Below are positions 27,604-47,599 of a DNA stretch of 64,000 bases, one piece after another. A program made the position numbers and the translations under genes. Source of the DNA: Bugula neritina (Eukaryota > Bryozoa > Gymnolaemata > Cheilostomatida > Bugulidae); NCBI GenBank assembly GCA_964035545.1, contig OZ037772.1, forward strand, positions 6,222,389 to 6,286,388, read 5' to 3'. Position 1 is the stretch's first letter, and the number at the start of each line of letters is the position of its first letter. The notes below the pieces were generated by a model that saw only the letters and a list, made by a program, of their open reading frames with translations, did not search any database and had not been told where the DNA came from.

Positions 27604-29560
27604 AAATGCATCTTAAAATATAAACTTGCTGTTTGGTGGAATAGATGAGATGCAGAATCAGTTACTAATATAATAATTCTTATGCATGTTAGCTCGTGTT
27701 TTAACTATTTCTTAGAAATATCAGTTTTACTATAGCAGTCATCCTAAACTTGAATATGGAAGCATGCAAATGAAAGAAGATTGAATTTGCACTAAATAAA
27801 ATGGAAGGTATGTATTTGTGTAAGCATTCAAAAAACCAAATTTTTAAATGAAGATGAAAAGTTTAGAGATAAAATAGATAACATCTGAAGACAAAGGATT
27901 TGATGTTCAAAATGTAAGCTGTGTGCTAGATGTGAACATAATTATATTTGGAATGTTATATAGAACTTAGTATTCACTAACATAATCATGGCTGCTTGGA
28001 TTTCGATTGAACTCCTTTCAATGGCCCGTCTGGGTCACAAATTTGCTTTGAATTAAACATATAAATGCTATCTATTGTGATTATATATCTTTACATTCCT
28101 TCCTAAGCTGAGACTCCATCACTGCTGACTTTTTCAATTTGCATTTTGTCTAGCAATCGCCTTAAGAAATCAAAATTTTGTAATTTATTTCTATGCATGC
28201 AAATAAAAGAAGATCAAATTTGCACTTGATAAAATGCAAGATACTTTTATTAACGTCTGAAAAGCTAAATACCAGCGGATGAACTTAGAAAATGGACTAA
28301 ACAAGGATCAAATAGATACTATATATGGAAACAATTGAATTGACATCAACAAATAATAGCACTATGCTGTGAACATATTATATACATGAGTTTGAAAAGC
28401 CAATGAAATACTAAATATTTTAATCTTAGACAACAGCAGAGCAGACTCATGCCTTGGCAGTTTGATAATGGACGTATTTTACTCAAATAAAACAAGACTA
28501 TATTTGCACGATTTCAAAAAGTACCTGATATACCTACAGAACAATAGATACAAGAAAAACTGTATTATTTGTGTTATAATGGTATATGTATAGGGAGCAG
28601 CTGTGGTCTAGAGGTTAGAGCGTTTGCTTATATAGCATGCTATATAGTTAGAAAGTTCCTTGTTGGCTGAAAGTCAATTTTCACTAACATAATTAGCTTC
28701 TTGGAATTTCTATTGAACTCACATAATTTCAAAAGCATTTTTAGATCACAAATTTGCTTTGCACTAAGGATATACTTGCTATCTATTATGGTTATATAAT
28801 TCTGTATAATCTATCTCTACATCAGACCCAATCGCTGTTGACTTTCTTGATTTGCATTTCACTTATATAACAATCGCCTTGAAATCAAAATGCTGAAGTT
28901 TTCCTTGTAATCTATTTCCATGCATGCAAATGGAAAAAGATCAAATCTGCACTCAGTATAAAAATGACATGATTTTATTAGCATTTGAAAAAACTAAATA
29001 CCAGCGCATGAACTTGAAAAAAATTGATTAAACAAAGATCAAATAGATAATATATAGACACAATTGAATTTACGTCATAAAATGATAGCACTATGCTGTG
29101 AACATACATGCATTCAGGAAGTTCCGTGTTGACTAAAAATCAATATTCACTAATTTAGGTAATATACTATATAATGAGCTGCTTGAATTTGGCATTGCGC
29201 CCCAGTTTTCAAATGCACGTTTAGACCACAAATAGGCTACGTTAAGAATTTTGTTTATATGCTTTTTGTTTCAATTGCGCAGTTTTAAACCATATGCAAA
29301 CTTAGACACTTTCATTGAAAACATATTCACTTTGCAGGAGCACGGTGGTGAAATGTAACCGAATGTGCATGAACAATCAACCAATTTTAGAATAACAATT
29401 AATGGGAAGGATATTTTCTTGTAGATATCGGTATTTGTGTTATAATTATAATATAATTAAATTACTATAATAAATAGTTTTTTGCGCCATCCTTGAATTA
29501 TATAAATTCACAACTTCATATACTTATTAAAAATACTACAGCTGAGGTAATGACAATTGT
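27604..29560. repeat. Tail-repeat copies between E and F
   Basis: Two or three partial copies of the unit that forms the 53-64 kb array: TATGCATGCAAAT...AGAAGAT near 28192 and 28920, AGTTCCTTGTTGGCTGAAAG at 28653, AGTTCCGTGTTGACTAAAAA at 29119. A 40-bp SINE head (28593-28631) is cut short, with the repeat resuming immediately. The signal exon expected for locus F was not found here. Confidence 0.65.
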
Positions 29561-29576
29561 CATTGCTAAATTGTAG

Positions 29577-31198
29577 CTAGATCTATGCTTGAATGTATGA
29601 ATGAGTGTAGTTTTCTCCAAACTCAGTGTCAGTCTGGTGTCTTTGAGTCAGCAAACAGAACTTGTGGACTGTTTAATGAACCTTTAGTAGAGGTGGAGGA
29701 AGGAAACTTGGAGGAGATGGTTTACTTCATGAAGATCTTTTCAACGACAAGTATATATGTAACATTATTTGCTCAAATCTCTGAAGCAAAGTCTACTTAT
29801 GTTTTACAGCAATTCTTTAAAAACTTCAAACCAAGTTTTATATCATAAATGGTAAATCTAAGAATTGATTTAGAAGGCATTTAACTTTGAATCTACTGAA
29901 TCCACAAAAATAAATGTGCATTAAAAATTTCTTTAGCTCTGTGTCCGTTCCTATTGCTAATATTGTTTTGTTTTCCATTTAGGGGAACTTTTCTTCCTCA
30001 ATCAAACATTTTCTGATGTCATGAGATTTTACCATCAAAGAAAAGGTGAAGGTTATGAGTCATGCCTGTCTCTCTGCTCCTGTAACCAATCATGTGTTGC
30101 TGTGTCATATGACAAGAATACATCAACCTGTTTCCTGTCTGATAAACCAGAAGTGATAATCAACACAGAGCAGACTAGTAGACTGTGTTCTGTTAAGAAG
30201 GGGGTTTCTGAAGATTTGGTAATTTATGGATTCTTTACTGATCTTGCTAGAAGTAAGGAAAGTTCAAAAATTCATCACAGTTTATCAGGCTTAAAATTTA
30301 ACAATGCATATATTTTGCTTGTACAGCACGAGATGGTGTATAAATGTTTCAACAAGCTACTTGATCTATTTGTTACAAGATAGCAATCTATATATAATAG
30401 ATTAATTGTTACGTAACAACTATAGTTTGAACATTACTGTTTGAATGATGAATTGTAGATGAAACAGTTACTTTAAGTAGTGTAATGGCTGAAAGCTATG
30501 TGGGACAAAAGGTGATTGATGAAATTTATCTCCCATCCACTTCTGACATTGAGGAGCATCAAAGCTTAGCATTTACCCAAAAAGAACTGTCTCCATGGAT
30601 ACAAGTAGACTTAGCTACCAACTATCTGGTTGAGGGTGTCAAGATCTGGGACAGATCTGAGGCTACCAACCAAGGTGAGTCAATAAACAGCTTTTGGCTA
30701 TAATAAGTTGTAATAGTCTTTTATAATATATCACTGTGAAACATATTTTATATGATGAGCTATATATGCATTTATATATATGTTACATGCAGTAGCTATA
30801 TAGTGTAATATAGTTGATTATAAGGCTATTTGTCCACCTTCCGAAACATAGTCCAAAATAGAATATTTTACACATATATTATAATACAATCATTGAGCTT
30901 ATTAGTTAACAAAATAACTCTATTGTTTTTTGATGGTATAGTTCAGAATGACAGACTGGGTAATGTGAGAATAACAGTTGGTGAAACTAATACTAACTTT
31001 GATGATCCACCAGCAAATGAGATCTGTGACTACCTTCCTGGACAACCACCTGCAGATATATTTCTGGTTACATGTCATACTAGAATGTATGGTAGATATG
31101 TGAGAGTAACAGCTGTTGAAGTGAATGACTTTTTTAATATTTATGAGCTTGAAATTCATGGGTTAAAAGTTGTTGAACACCATGGTGATGGCGAGTGA
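29577..31198 (+). CDS. Locus F: PAN/apple + F5/8 type C gene, 5' signal exon not found
   Basis: Exons 29577-29750, 29983-30252, 30459-30674, 30942-31198 correspond to exons 2-5 of D, with the same lengths (174, 270, 216, 257 nt), phase-1 GT-AG introns and no lesions. Exon 2: SMLECMNECSFLQTQCQSG. Exon 3: CLSLCSCNQSCVAVSYDK. Exon 4 is the most divergent (VIDEIYLPST, SPWIQVDL, VEGVKIWDRSE). Exon 5: DRLGNVRITVGE, CDYLPGQPPADIF, ending VVEHHGDGE. AATAAA follows at 31215-31220. The upstream region is occupied by tail repeats. Either the first exon was destroyed, or a distant or novel one is used; open frames in all four exons argue that it may still be expressed. Confidence 0.72.
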
Positions 31199-31220
31199 TG
31201 TTATACAGTGTCATAATAAA

Positions 31221-33840
31221 ATTGAGTAAGATGTCACTGCAATACTGTTCCAGCATCTAAACTAAGCGCTTTAGATATCATATTTTGTCTTTGCTTGGTA
31301 TATAATATATGTTTGTGTACATGTATGTGTGTTTCTGATTTTCTGTGTGTTTGAATCTGTGCTTTAACTTTGGAAAGTTTAAAATAGACAAAAAACAACC
31401 AGCTTTTTGACTGGTTATAACAAGAATTTCAGAAACATTAATTTAGAACTATATGTACACCTATCACATAAGTCTTGAAGAAAAGCAGTGTAATGTAGCA
31501 TTTTATTTTCTAAGTATAATAGCTGTATAAGTATGTTTATATTTGTGTGTTATATATGCTTGATCAGAGAGAGGGTTTATCAGCATTTCTATTATAAATT
31601 GTCCTCTCATTTGCAAGAGTATGCTGCATTGCCTTCTTTTTTATATTTCTCATTTACTTCTCATATTGAAAGTTTGATAATATTTTTGAATAATATATAA
31701 TAACTAGTCTGGTTTTTTTTCAAGTGGCAATCTAGAAAATTAATTCTCTTCACTTAATTTTTTTTTAAACATTCTGATCTATTTAGCATTTATACCACAT
31801 GTAAGCTTATTGTAATTGTGCTTTTAAATGTCTAATTCATATGCTATAATGTATTAACTTGATAAGGTCCAATGTTGTAAACTAAAATCACATTGAAAAC
31901 TACTGCAAAATAATTTATTAAAAAAATATTTAAATGTTTGAATCCATTTGTAAAACATGTTATTAAAGAGCTACATTTCTTCATTGAGAATTGTAAAAAC
32001 AAACTATTGTATAAAAAAAGATGAATTTTTCAATATTTTTTTATCTGTAAGTGATGGTGTTGTTTTATTTCTTTGAGTATCTTTTCAACTAATTTTGCCT
32101 TTTTGTAGTAGTTTATCATAATTATGTATGTAAAAAAGTATAAAATCCTATGCCAAATAAATAGTTGAGCATTGGGCAAAATTCACGTTACTGAATGCCG
32201 ATAGAAAATCACATTTTCACTTTTGAAGACACTTTATAGAAAAATAGTAGCAAATAAAATAAATAAGATATTAAAATAGGTAAAGCAAACATATAACCCA
32301 CAAATTATATGATTCTTAGCAATGCAAAAAAAACAATAACACTGCATCTATTGACGAGCTTTATAGTTCCTCTGTAAAGCTGGAACCTGATTGGTCAAAC
32401 TCGCCTGACCTAAGAGCAGATAGCTTGTACAATTTGGTTAACTGCATGCAGTTATTGAATTACCTAAATTAATTTATTAACGGTTTGTTCATGGCATTGC
32501 CTATAACTAATGAAAACAGTAGTGGATATAGTCAGTGTATATGCATATTATTTAGCTAATTTGAACAGTGGTTATATATTATGTATCTAGAAATGGGAGC
32601 AACCATGGTCAAAGGGCTAGAGCATTTGCTTATTAGACACAAAGTCATGGGTCCAAACCCTGACAAAGGCCATTGGTGATGTCAGGAAGAGCATCCAATC
32701 ATAATTGCTCCTGTGCCTCATCTGAATAAATCCTTAACCTAATTTAACAAAAATCCTTTCCATCAATGGTTTCTCATGAGGATTTCGATTATAAACTTGC
32801 TTGAGTTCCCAGGTAATTTCAGACTGCAGAGTCATCGATCCATGACATCTTTTGACTTATTTTAGTATTTATGTAGTATATTGTATAACACTTGCAGCAT
32901 AAATAATTTATAATGTGATTTATGTGAATGATTTGTGGTATATGTGGAGTTTAATAGCCTTGGTTCACCAGACTCTCCCAAACACTGCAGTCACAAGCTA
33001 TAGCTTGTCATGAGGCAGTCATAGCACTATGTTGGTGTCACCAACACTGACAAGATGTCACAAATAAACAGCTGACAAAAGGATAGTTAGTTCAGCTATT
33101 CACTTGGAACTGAGGGATCAAAGGTCTATAACTCAGTAGAGTTCAATATATTATAAATAATTGCTAACTGACTACCAGACGCTATTCAAGTGCTGCTAAT
33201 ATCACAACTTTTAACTAGATCTGTTAATTAAAGAATTTCTTTTTTTAAATTGTGCAAACAGTATTTTCTAAAGTACGAAATGTGTAAATTTACACGACAA
33301 TACAGTAGTCGTGTTCTCTTGCTATATTCAAGTGGGGAGTTGTCTGCGTTTCTTGAACCGAAAGTTAATTATAAAATGTATGTACTAATAAGATATGCCA
33401 TATTGCTAGACAGTTTGCAAACCGGTGAGCTTGCAAGGGGGTGATGGTAATGAACCATTTTATTATAATAATTTTACTAACAAAACTATGATATGGTATA
33501 TCAATTATATGGCTAACAATATTGTTATTTAAGATAGCAGAGCTGATGATTAGTAATTGAGATATAAAAGAAGATTAAATAAATGCATTAATGTAGAAGC
33601 ATATTCAGGTGACAAAATTGCAAAAGTTGTATAAGTACAACAAACTATACAGTATGTTATGTATTATTTGCGTATTTGTAGCATACGATATCAGGTAGTT
33701 TTAGTTGTCAAAAACTGATTTTATATCCATCAAAGTGTTATTTATGTAATGAAAATTAGACAAGCCCAAAAGACACAAGTGCAAACACACGTGAACACTT
33801 TACTTAAAACAGCTCATTCTTTGCATGCTAATGTTCAATT
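31221..33840. other. Intergenic between convergent loci F and G
   Basis: AT-rich, no exon recognised on either strand. It contains a SINE (32594-32807) and a decayed 5'-flank repeat (32980-33170). A 64-codon open frame at 33250 has no family features and lies in a relic of the B/C/D 5' flank (GACAGTTTGCAAACC...GATGGTAATGAACC), so it is not called. Confidence 0.5.
32594..32807 (+). mobile_element. tRNA-derived SINE, copy 1
   Basis: The head resembles an A box (CATGGTCAAAGGGCTAGAG) and a B box (CATGGGTCCAAACCC). The body runs CATTGGTGATGTCAGGAAGA, CCTGTGCCTCATCTGAATAA, TTTCTCATGAGG and ends ATAAACTTGCTTGAGT. The same order of blocks recurs at 42758, 55049, 60091 and 63399. Confidence 0.75.
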
Positions 33841-33864
33841 TTTATTAGCGCTATATCATGCACA

Positions 33865-39429
<5,565 letters not shown>

Positions 39430-39837
39430 GTTTGAAATAAAAACTCAGTGAGATATAGCATATATAGACAATTACTCTTTGTTTATGAAATTGCGATGCG
39501 CCACCTTTCATGCAAAATGTCCAAATGACAAAAGAGCACATGGTAATATATTATGTACATCTACCTTTATGGTGATTCATCCTGATATCAGTTATTATAA
39601 ATATTCATCACAATGAATTATTGATACAATGTATAATTTATTTTGCCAAAAGCTTAATTAATAGCCTAATTATAATGTACCTCTGCAGACTCACTTGCTA
39701 TAATCACTAGAATAAAAAACCTTGTATTGGTCGAGAGCTTTTTGCATTTTTAAAAATACTACACAATACCCTTTATGTTCATGTTTTATTTAACTTATTC
39801 CCAAAGGAAAAACTAAACATTAAAATAAGAGTTATTC

Positions 39838-40765
39838 AGTGTTTGTTTGTTTGTTTTCTTTATTTCCATCAAAAAAAAACAAAAGGACAAAAAAATACAA
39901 ATATACAACAGTAACACAAAAAGAGCTAAATTCAATTTATATATAATATGAATCGAAGTCAAGATGGGGGCCCATGTGCTCAGTAGCATAGCTATTCAAG
40001 GAGCGGGGCCCAAGTGGCAGTTGAAAAAATAGTAGGAATTATTTATTCAGATTAAGTTAAAGATTTTAGTAGGTGCTTTTTCAACAATATTTTAAATGTG
40101 GCAAAGCTTTGATGATGTCTTAAAGTCAGAGGTAGTTTATTCCAATTGCTAGACATCTGGTAGGACACTTGACGATGACCTGCTGCGGAGGTAGAGAGAG
40201 GTAAGGGTAAGGAAAGTTCAGAATGTCTGGTGAGGTAAGTTGGTGGTTGTTTGGTGTGAGATGGAGTATAATAAGCTGAATGACCAAGAAGACATAGGCA
40301 GTAAATATACAAGAGATCAATAGGAAGAATTTCTGCTTTGATAAATAGAGGTGACGTGTGTTCAGTAGGTGATTTGTGGAAAATAATGCGAATAATGCGT
40401 TTTTGAATTAAAAGCAACTTGTTCAGATGGGTTTTAGGGGCATTTCCCCAGGCTTCTAAGCAATATGTAAGTTTGCTGTTTATCAGACTGTTATATAATA
40501 AAATCAAAGCTTTGTATGGTAAAAACTTTGAAGCTAAGTATATCATACCAGTTACTTTGTTGAGCTGAGTCCTTAAAGAATTTATATGAGCACACCAGTT
40601 TAAGTTAATGTCAATGACTACACCTAAAAATTTTATTTCTGAGCTAGGTGAGAGAGGTATATTGTCAATATTGTTGAGTTTCGATTGTATGAATAATGTA
40701 ATATATAGAAATATGCCTATATAAGCTGAGTTATGCATAAGCATCGTTTCTTTATATTTCATTTA
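39838..40765 (-). mobile_element. Second LINE family: 5'-truncated ORF2 C-terminus with (AAAC)n tail
   Basis: A 236-codon open frame on the minus strand (40762-40052) reads IKFLGVVIDINLNWCAHINS, LYNSLINSKLTYCLEAWGN, LNKLLLIQKRIIRIIFHKSP and a C-terminal SSNWNKLPLTLRHHQS. This is the thumb/C-terminal region found in CR1- and Jockey-type ORF2 proteins. A 3' untranslated segment ends near 39840-39860 with AAACAAACAAACAAAC. It is uninterrupted and therefore younger than the element at 36868, but lacks reverse transcriptase motifs. It belongs to a different family from that element. Confidence 0.85.
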
Positions 40766-41309
40766 TTAATAATAGTATGAACCTTAGAGAGTATAATTTC
40801 TCTTGTTTACAGCTTGTATCATCTATAACATTTGTGTCTCTCCACCACTGGTTTTATTGTTATAGGTGAAGTCATGAAAAGTCTTTTAATCACATTAGTT
40901 TAGGTAAGTGGTTAGCTATATTCAATCAATTTGTTATACAATTTATCTAATCTTTTAATTGGTGAGCCGAGGTATACCAATCAGATTTCAGCATTAGATA
41001 ACAAATGAAGTCCTTCAAGGCAATAGATACACTTCTGTCACCTTGATGTATCAATAATAATCACACAATGAATATAGGTAGATTTTTTATCGTACTCAGC
41101 TTTTAAGCGATTAATTTTGATCTGTTTTAACATCATTAATCTTTTTTGCTATAATCCTTGCCTATCTCTATATAAATCATCTTCAAAAATAAACACAATA
41201 GTTTCATATCAGCATTCAGTAATGTGAATTTTGCCTAATGCTCAATTAATAATATTTGGCAAAGCGTTTTATGTCTTTGTAAATGCCTAAATAATTTTTA
41301 TATGTAACC

Positions 41310-41697
41310 ACAAAGAAGCAAAAATGGTGGAAAATATCATGATTGGCCTGTGGGGATTGACTCTGATTGGCGGGTGGGAGCTCCGGCGATGTCAACGTAG
41401 AGAGTGGTACGGTGCCCCATTTGATTGCTATCATCTCTTGGAACTTTTACAATGTAATATAATATCGCGTCTTCTGCTGCAGGTATTTAATACATGGGAG
41501 GTTGGGGAGCATACTTCCTACAGCCACTACACACCACTACTCCTGCACCTATTCATTTCATGGTTAATTATTAACTTAATAATTCTAAAGAGGTTCTGAA
41601 TAAACACTGATATTAATAAACTAATTACGGAAGATATTTTACAAGAAACCATTGCTATTGTACTTCAGGCTTAAGTTTTAGTTATATATATTTTTAC
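41310..41697 (-). repeat. Intron 2 block of remnant H (pair of 35296-35704)
   Basis: See the G copy. This one has small indels and its open frames differ, which argues against coding function. Between 40770 and 41310 nothing is recognised. Confidence 0.55.
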
Positions 41698-43330
41698 TGG
41701 TGGTTAAAGATAATTTTATAAAATAAATCATCTCCTCCAAGTTTCCTTTTTCCAGCTCTACTAAAGATTCATTGAATAGTCTACAAGTTCTGGTCACTGA
41801 TTCAAAAACACCAGACTGACACTGACTGTGGAGATTACTGCATTGAGTCATACACCCAAGAGTAGAGCGACTTAAAAATCAATAAAGTTTTTCTACTCTT
41901 CAACTTTGTAGTTTATTTTAAATTAAAAAGATATAAGCTAACAGTGAAAAAATACCCTGCATCTACTAAGCATTACTGTTAGCAAACATATAGAATGTCT
42001 TTACCGAATTAAAATATATGATTCTTTATGCTAACGTTAATTAATATTTTAGTATATACTGTAACCTGATATAATAAAAATTTTGGCTTTAGAACAATGC
42101 ATCTAATTCAGACCAAATAGTTGCAAACAAAAGCTAATCTAAAAATCATAATATTTCACCTGTGTATTTATATAGGCTACATGCATAAATTTGTTTATAG
42201 GCAAGTTTAGTAAAAATCTTTTTGCGAATGAATTATTAATGTTTTCACAGGTTTTTGCAAAAAAAGATCAATAATTGAGCTTATTTATAGTCAATGCTCT
42301 GATTGTGTATACTAACTGCTTTTTATAGGTGCTAATAATTTGTTGAGCAAAAGGGCAGTTTAATTCATTTTGCCTGCACACGTATTAAATTGGACAATAT
42401 AACTTCCTGCGTACTATAGCCTTATATTATATAGCTTACATGTATATGATGTAAAATATATTGTCTTTATCTTCTTTTAATATCATATTACTGTAATTTG
42501 ACTGAAAGGAGAACAACTTCCAATTGTAATAATATGTTAGGGTAAGTTGCCTTCACAACTTTTTTTTAAAATAGTCGTTGAAATTTTCCTCCACTGGGAT
42601 TTGAACCTCGAAAGCTAATGAATAAACTTAACACATCATGTAGTGTTTGATTCATATGAAGCTAAGTTGTTATAAATATATTCTTCAACAAGTAACATAG
42701 CACAGAATCTTATAAGAGAAAATATGATATACAGAACACATTAAATAACACATACTATGGTAGAGCCGTGGCCTAGGGGTTAGAGTAAACATGAGGTCAT
42801 GAGTTCAAGCCCAGACAAAGCCCATTGGTGATGCAAAGAAGAGCATGCAGTCATATAATTGCTCCTGTGCTTTATTTGAATAAGTTTTTAGCCTGATTAA
42901 CAAAAACCCTTTCCACCGGGAGGGGGGGGGTTTCGCAGGAATAGCAGCTACATACACTTGCATGAGTTTAAACTTGCATGAGTTAAACAACATATAAACT
43001 CACTGAACAATTGGTATTTATTCAATAAAAATAAATATAGAGCAAATACAGCTTCTCTGAAAAGAAAATTGTAAAATGTAAAGTGTTAAAACAGTTGTAA
43101 AATTAGGTTATGCTTTCATTGATTACTGGTTGAATAGCTTAGAGCACAAAATCACTATTTTTCAACAGCTGAAATATTGTACCTTTTCTAGACTCCTGCA
43201 GAATCTGAAATCCTGAAATGTTGTATCCAGAGATCTGCTTTGTGCGATAATATTCTTCAGCAGGATCTATCAAAGCCACAACTGGTAGAAATTGTGACAC
43301 CAACAACATGTACACTAAGAGTAGCTCCAT
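41698..43330 (-). pseudogene. Locus H: remnant of a PAN-F5/8 gene (exons 1 and 2 only)
   Basis: Exon 1, minus 43330-43183, encodes a leader MELLLVYMLLVSQFLPVVAL and AEEYYRTKQISGYNISG; donor GTACAA, phase 1. The cysteine of YYCT is now Arg. Exon 2, minus 41870-41698, is 173 nt, one base shorter than all others (174). It runs out of frame to a TGA within nine codons if the AG at 41871-41872 is used; CTT GGG TGT replaces LEC. No PAN 2 or F5/8 exon lies downstream before the LINE at 40765. Intron sequence resembles that of G, so H is a truncated tandem duplicate of G. A SINE sits in intron 1. Confidence 0.75.
42758..42969 (+). mobile_element. tRNA-derived SINE, copy 2
   Basis: The head is GTAGAGCCGTGGCCTAGGGG and GAGTTCAAGCCC; the body is CCATTGGTGATGCAAAGAAG, CTCCTGTGCTTTATTTGAAT, TTTAGCCTGATTAACAAAAA and a G-run (GGGAGGGGGGGGGTTTCGC). 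It lies in intron 1 of H and not at the same place in G. Confidence 0.72.
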
Positions 43331-43974
43331 GTTTGAAATAACAACTCTACTTGTGAAAAACATTTGACCAACTATTTGCTCATAGAATTGCTATGCCACT
43401 CAGAAGCATTTATACATGAATATATTTTTATGATGATGTATTATATTACGTTCAATTGAATTAAATTATTAATTCCTTTCAATTGAAAAACATTTGAAAA
43501 ACTATGTGTTTGCAGAATTTGTTTGGAGAGTTGCTAAGACACCCAGGGGCACAAAAGAACATGTCTAGTTATATATGCATATATATTTGTAACTATTTAT
43601 TATATTAAGTTCAATTATTATTGTCACACTTGTCATGCAAATCCCAGACAGCTAAACTTTTATTATTATAATGTATAACTTGTATTCCTGGTTCACCTGA
43701 TTACACTAGTTGTAATGAGTGCATGATTGCCTCATATATATAGCAACAGGGGCCCTATGGTATTGTCTACTGCTTTGTTTGTAATGGCTCTTTTGGTTAT
43801 GATGCTTCATTGAAACTCTGTTTGAGACACATGCAGTTGTGATTTATCTTACTTATCGTATAGAGGTATAAACCCATTCACAAGTCTCCACTAAATCCTG
43901 CACAAATAGCTACAACTCATTAGTTTAAGTTAGTATATTGTAGCCAATAGGAATAATACTTCAACTGAATGATA

Positions 43975-44296
<322 letters not shown>

Positions 44297-44387
44297 ACAG
44301 ACATTAATTTACTAGATTAGATTAGATTAATTACAGACATAAATTAATTAATTAATTACAGACTCTTTTTCAAAGGAACTCAATGCC

Positions 44388-44728
<341 letters not shown>

Positions 44729-45851
44729 TTTTATTATGATAACTTGTGTTATATAATAGTTATTTTATTGAAAAGAGTGTTAATTATAGATGCAGCGGAT
44801 AAACATGAAAATCACACAGCACAATCTTCAGAAATGAGCATGAATTTGACTGAAACAAAGTTCTACAGATATAGTTTATTCACCATCAATCAAATATACA
44901 ACAATATTAATAGTATAAAAGTAAATTTTCCTCAAACACCAAGTACTAAATACCTTATATATAGACCAAAATAAAACTAATTAATTTAAATATATCATCT
45001 ATAATGATTTTATTCAATTTTTTAAATTGTTTATACACAAATTAACATACAAAATGCATAATAATTATTGAATAATCAATTACAAAAAGTGTATAGTTAA
45101 AAACTACTATATTATTTCACAGCAGATATAATGTAAGCATACGCAATGCTATATTTAGTAACTCTGCGTTTATTTCATAACACACATTTGTTTAAAAGGA
45201 TAAAACAGCTCAACAGCTATTAGCAGTTATAGTATGTTGACACATTGACACTATTTTATTATAAGGCTAGCATTGATATTTCTCTTTTCAAATAACTTTG
45301 AAATAATTCATAATTCATGCCTAGTGAGCCGTTTCACTGGATTTGGTGATAAACAGCTTTTCACAGTTGAAACATTGTGAGTAATTGATTATAGCATTTA
45401 TTTTGTAAATATTTGATTTAAAATAGTTGCATTAATCCAAAACCGAAACATTGTTTAATGTATTACAGTTTATACCAAAGAAGTTATTATTTCAAAAGGA
45501 ATATAAATACATGTGCTAGTTTACACTACATGTCAGAGGTCAGAGGTCAGAGGTCAGGCAACACTAGTGCTCTTTTTTATAATATTATGAGAAACACATT
45601 AGGTTATGCTGGAAAATGTGAACTGTTACTTCTTACAACTACTGACTAAAGAGTTGAGGGCTAAGGGAGTTGTCTACTCTGTTGCTGTACTATACAAGCA
45701 AACAATAGATGTTGTAGTCAGTTTTATTTTCGAAAGGGTCCAAAGGTCAATTAACCTTTCCAGATCAATGTTCAGTATTTACTGATATACAACACAGACA
45801 GACGCACATGCATACACACAATACAATCTTACAATTTTATTGATGTTTTAG

Positions 45852-47334
45852 GTCGCTCTGCTCTAGAATGTATGACTCAGTGCAGTGATCTCCACATTCA
45901 GTGTCTGTCTGGTGTCTTTGAATCAGCAAACAGAACTTGTAGACTATTCAATGAACCTTTAGTAGAGCTGGAAGCAGAAAACTTAAAAGATATGGTTTAC
46001 TTCATGAAGATATCTTCAGTGACAAGTAAAAATATACTTGTTCCTTAAATCCCAAATTGAAGCAACCCTTTTCATTCAAAAGATGATGCTTATAATTATA
46101 GTAACTTTAAATCACAATTTGTGCAGTAAATAAAACCTATTGGGAGTTGAACTACTTAAAAGTGAAAAAATTGTGGGAATCAATGTAGAATGTAAAGAAG
46201 CTGCTTTAGTTTTAGTCAATATTGGCAGCTTTTAATGGTTTTAGGTGAGAATATTTTTCTAGGCCAGAACTTTTCTGATGTGCTAAAACATTACCAACAG
46301 AGAATAACTTCTAGTCATGAGTTCTGTCTCTCTCTTTGCTCCTGTAACCTATCATTTGTTGCTGTGTCATATGACAAGAATACATCAACCTGTTTCCTGT
46401 CTGATAAACCAGAAGTTATCATCAACACAGAGCAGACTAGTAGACTGTGTTCTGTTAAAAAGAAACACTCTGAAGAGTTGACTGTCTATGGTTTCTCTAC
46501 CAATCTTGCTAAAGGTAAAGATAGCCAGTTGCTAATGCTATTTTGAGTTATAAGCTTTTGCTAAAGTCAGTAAATTAGGTTAATCACATATATGTGACAT
46601 TATACCACAATACTTTACATGATATCATATAAGCTTCGAAGAGTATTCACTCTTTATATTGTATAAGCCTTGTAATTCATGTTATTCTGGTAACTTTTAG
46701 ATAAAGTTGCTACATCAAGCAGCATATATGGAGCAAACTTGTCAGGGTTGAAGGCTATTGATGGCATTTATCTTCCCTCGGAAGCTGGCTTAGGAGAGCA
46801 AGGAAGTTTATTTGCTACTAATCAAGAATTGTCTCCGTGGCTGCAAGTAGACTTAACCACTAGTCACTTTGTTGAAGGTGTCAAAATATGGGACAGATCT
46901 GAGCACAGTTTTCAAGGTCAGTGAATTGTTTGTGCATCTTTTGTATAATATTGATATTTTATCTATTTCAATAGTGTCTGAACAGATTAGTGGTAAGTTA
47001 TTTGTATTTAATGGTAATATACATATATGTTTGCAATAATATACTCGTAATATTTTTATATTCTCAACGTTAAATTCAAGTTAATTCAAAACTAGTTTTC
47101 AAATTTATAGATTACAATGATCGACTAGCTAATGTGAAAGTATCAGTTGGTGAAACTGACACCAACTTTGATAATCCACCAGAAGATGAGATCTGTGACT
47201 ACCTTCCTGGACAACCACCTGCAGATATATTTCTGGTTACATGTTGTACTAGAATATATGGTAGATATGTGAGAGTAACAGCTGTTGAAGTAAATGAGCT
47301 TCTTAATATCTATGAGTTGGAAATTCATGGGTGA
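45852..47334 (+). pseudogene. Locus I: PAN-F5/8 gene copy without signal exon, probably inactive
   Basis: Exons 45852-46025, 46245-46514, 46701-46916, 47111-47334 correspond to exons 2-5 of D; all are open, phase 1, GT-AG. The intron 1 part (44740-45851) and all later introns match D closely, so this is its direct duplicate. Damage: no signal exon; CNQSC of PAN 2 is CNLSF, losing a cysteine; and TTA of HGLEIV has become TGA (47332-47334), removing the last ten residues. The F5/8 domain is otherwise complete (CDYLPGQPPADIF, IYELEIHG). An expressed chimera from another first exon cannot be excluded. Confidence 0.72.
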
Positions 47335-47421
47335 GAAATTGTTGAACAGCCAGCTAACAACTAATGTGATACAATGATATTTGACAAACAAAGCTCTGGC
47401 CAGCTTTTACCATATGCTCGA

Positions 47422-47570
47422 GAAAGAGAGAGAGAGAGTGTGTGTGTGTGTGTGTGTGCGTGTGCGCGTGCGTGTGCGTGTGCGTGTGCGTGTGCGTGTG
47501 CGTGTGCGTGTGCGTGGGCGTGTGGTTGGTGTGTGGGTGTGTGGGTGTGTGTGTGTGTGTGTGTGTGTGT
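47422..47570. repeat. (GA)n-(TG/CG)n microsatellite after locus I
   Basis: GAGA then TG with many GTGTGC and GGGTGT variants. It is the orthologous position to the pure TG tract after D, showing how differently the two tracts evolved since duplication. Confidence 0.95.
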
Positions 47571-47599
47571 TGCTATACTGACGTGCCCAATTATATATA

